Below, in pieces: positions 62,905 to 64,000 of a stretch of 64,000 nucleotides of DNA. The translations under genes were made by a program, and so were the position numbers. Position 1 is the first letter of the stretch. The number at the start of each line of letters is the position of its first letter. The notes below the pieces were generated by a model that ran no database searches, had not been told where the DNA came from, and was given only the letters and a program-made list of their open reading frames with translations. Source of the stretch: Hyparrhenia diplandra (Eukaryota; Streptophyta; Magnoliopsida; Poales; Poaceae). Where the stretch lies: NCBI GenBank assembly GCA_015847255.1, contig JADLZK010010861.1, positions 1 to 64,000 on the forward strand, written 5' to 3'.

Positions 62905-63720
62905 ATGGCTAGTATTGTGTTCAACAATGTTGGGGAAAGCCTCGTTCTTTTGATGGAGTCAAGAATTTTGACTATTGGAAGAGATGCATGAGAATGTACT
63001 TGGGATCAATCAATGACCAAGTATGGGAAGTGACCGAGAAGGATTTTTGTCATCCTAGACCCTACCAACCTCACACCCACCGACAAGATACACAAGCAAT
63101 GCAACACAATGGCATTGAGCACTCTCTACAAGGGAATGGATGTCAAAGTGTTTGAAGGTATCAAGGATCTTGAGAAGGCAAGTGAAGTGTGGGAGAAGCT
63201 TTGTGAGACCTATGAGGGCACCAAGGTTGTGAAAAGTGCCAAATTGTATGTTCTCAAGAGTGAATTTGAGAACTTCAAGATGAAGAAAGATGAGAGCATA
63301 CCGGATACCTTCCATAGGCTCTAAGTGATTGTCAATGACCTCAAGGCATTAGGAGTGAAGACATTGGATAGAGACTTTGGGCACAAATTCTTAATGTGTT
63401 TGCCCAAGAGATTTGCCATGTTGAGGAAGATTCTCTTTAGAGGTGCATTGGACACCATGACACCTAGTGACTTGCTTGGTGAAGTGCTAACCGATGAGCA
63501 AGTTGATGACATGAAAGATGAGGAAGATAAGGAAGATGACAAGAACAAGAAGGTTGTGGCATTCAAGGCCGCCACCACCTCATCCAAGGCTAAGGGAAAT
63601 CCAAGGCTCAAGAAGAAGATGATGAGGAAATCAACCTTGAAGAGATTGATCAAGAGTTTGCTATGTTTGTGAAGAAATTTAGCAAAGTCTTGAAGAACAA
63701 GAAGTTTGGGCAAGGCTCTA
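62905..63720 (+). pseudogene. Copia gag (UBN2-type), frame-broken and truncated
   Basis: Retrotransposon capsid protein gene, damaged. A start ATG at 62905 is followed by a frame change near 62942, after which the typical gag phrase NFDYWKRCMRMYLGS appears. Later pieces read VWEKLCETYEGT, YVLKSEFENFKMK, an in-frame stop at 63322, then RDFGHKFLMCLPKR and an acidic tail. The coding region is cut off at 63720, where another LTR begins, before any zinc knuckle or pol region. Confidence 0.8.
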
Positions 63721-64000
63721 TGTAACATCCAAATTCCTACAAGACGGACTAGGCCCACTCTACCGAGGAGTGGTCCCACCTGCGTAGCAACCCGCTTGAA
63801 CTTTCGTCCCTCGCTTCGCTCAAAACGGTTAAGAAGGTTACTACGTGTCCTTGGCTCGGGTTTTTTAAGCTGGTTTGGTCACTCCACACTTCTCGTATGG
63901 TACTAAACGTTCGGATGAACAAAGGCCGCGGCTTCTGACAAGAACTCGCAAACACCCATCCTCGAAGCTACTGAGAACTCGAATTTGGCCTGGCCCAATT
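63721..64000 (+). mobile_element. Start of another LTR inserted in the Copia gag
   Basis: TGTAACATCCAAATTCC abruptly replaces gag sequence; TGTAAC-type starts are common for Gypsy LTRs of grasses. The body continues past the window end, so length, ends and family cannot be checked. Confidence 0.5.

Overview
This is plant nuclear DNA from a grass (Poaceae). The evidence is multi-exon genes with GT-AG introns, GC-rich first exons in an AT-rich background, Tourist and Stowaway MITEs, CACTA, hAT and LINE remnants, and Copia and Gypsy LTRs of grass type. The gene order is UDP-glucose 4-epimerase, CCT-domain regulator, nucleoside diphosphate kinase, rhamnogalacturonate lyase, PH-domain protein. From memory this resembles the distal end of rice chromosome 5; I have not verified that. 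The species cannot be fixed by reading.

Layout. 0.2-1.0 kb: a badly frame-broken CAP/PR-1-like gene (minus). 3.8-7.0 kb: a nine-exon UDP-glucose 4-epimerase (plus). 7.2-10.7 kb: two minus-strand retroelement remnants, the second a LINE with a YADD motif. 11.0-21.6 kb: a tandemly duplicated segment. Its first copy carries a CACTA-like end. Its second copy is split by a Copia-type LTR, which is itself split by a 4.6-kb solo LTR flanked by ACCCC. 21.6-32.4 kb: gene-poor, with two Tourist MITEs (TTA duplications), a small Stowaway, a LINE fragment and a 572-bp solo LTR (AGTTT duplication). 33.0-36.1 kb: a CCT-motif gene (plus). 37.4-39.9 kb: an organelle-type NDP kinase (minus). 40.57-42.24 kb: a complete non-coding non-LTR element with poly(A) tail and target-site duplication. 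43.6-44.3 kb: a hAT element with an 8-bp duplication. 45.0-48.1 kb: a rhamnogalacturonate lyase (minus). 49.1-54.4 kb: a PH-domain gene (minus). 55.5-59.2 kb: a second segmental duplication, one copy split by a block with a long CA microsatellite. 60.06-60.35 kb: a regularly spaced TTGCAA array. 61.1-63.7 kb: the 5' end of a Copia element (LTR, primer-binding site, damaged gag), interrupted by another LTR.

The strongest unexplained signal is structural. The non-coding non-LTR element carries about ten copies of a short dyad: a constant 8-nt centre (ATGCTTTG) flanked by inverted arms that change together from copy to copy. The large solo LTR at 20.1 kb carries four dyads built the same way around a different constant centre. 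The two Copia-type LTRs carry GTCCGG-based inverted repeats. These look like hairpin or dyad arrays whose pairing, rather than arm sequence, is kept.

Second general point: the CAP, epimerase, CCT, NDP kinase and lyase genes each contain 1-2 bp indels inside otherwise well-conserved exons, while the seven 3' exons of the PH gene read cleanly. Consensus errors are the likeliest cause, so the breaks should not be read as pseudogenes without raw reads.

The intact-looking genes serve unrelated household roles (sugar-nucleotide supply, nucleotide homeostasis, pectin remodelling, regulation, lipid or membrane binding) and do not form a pathway cluster.
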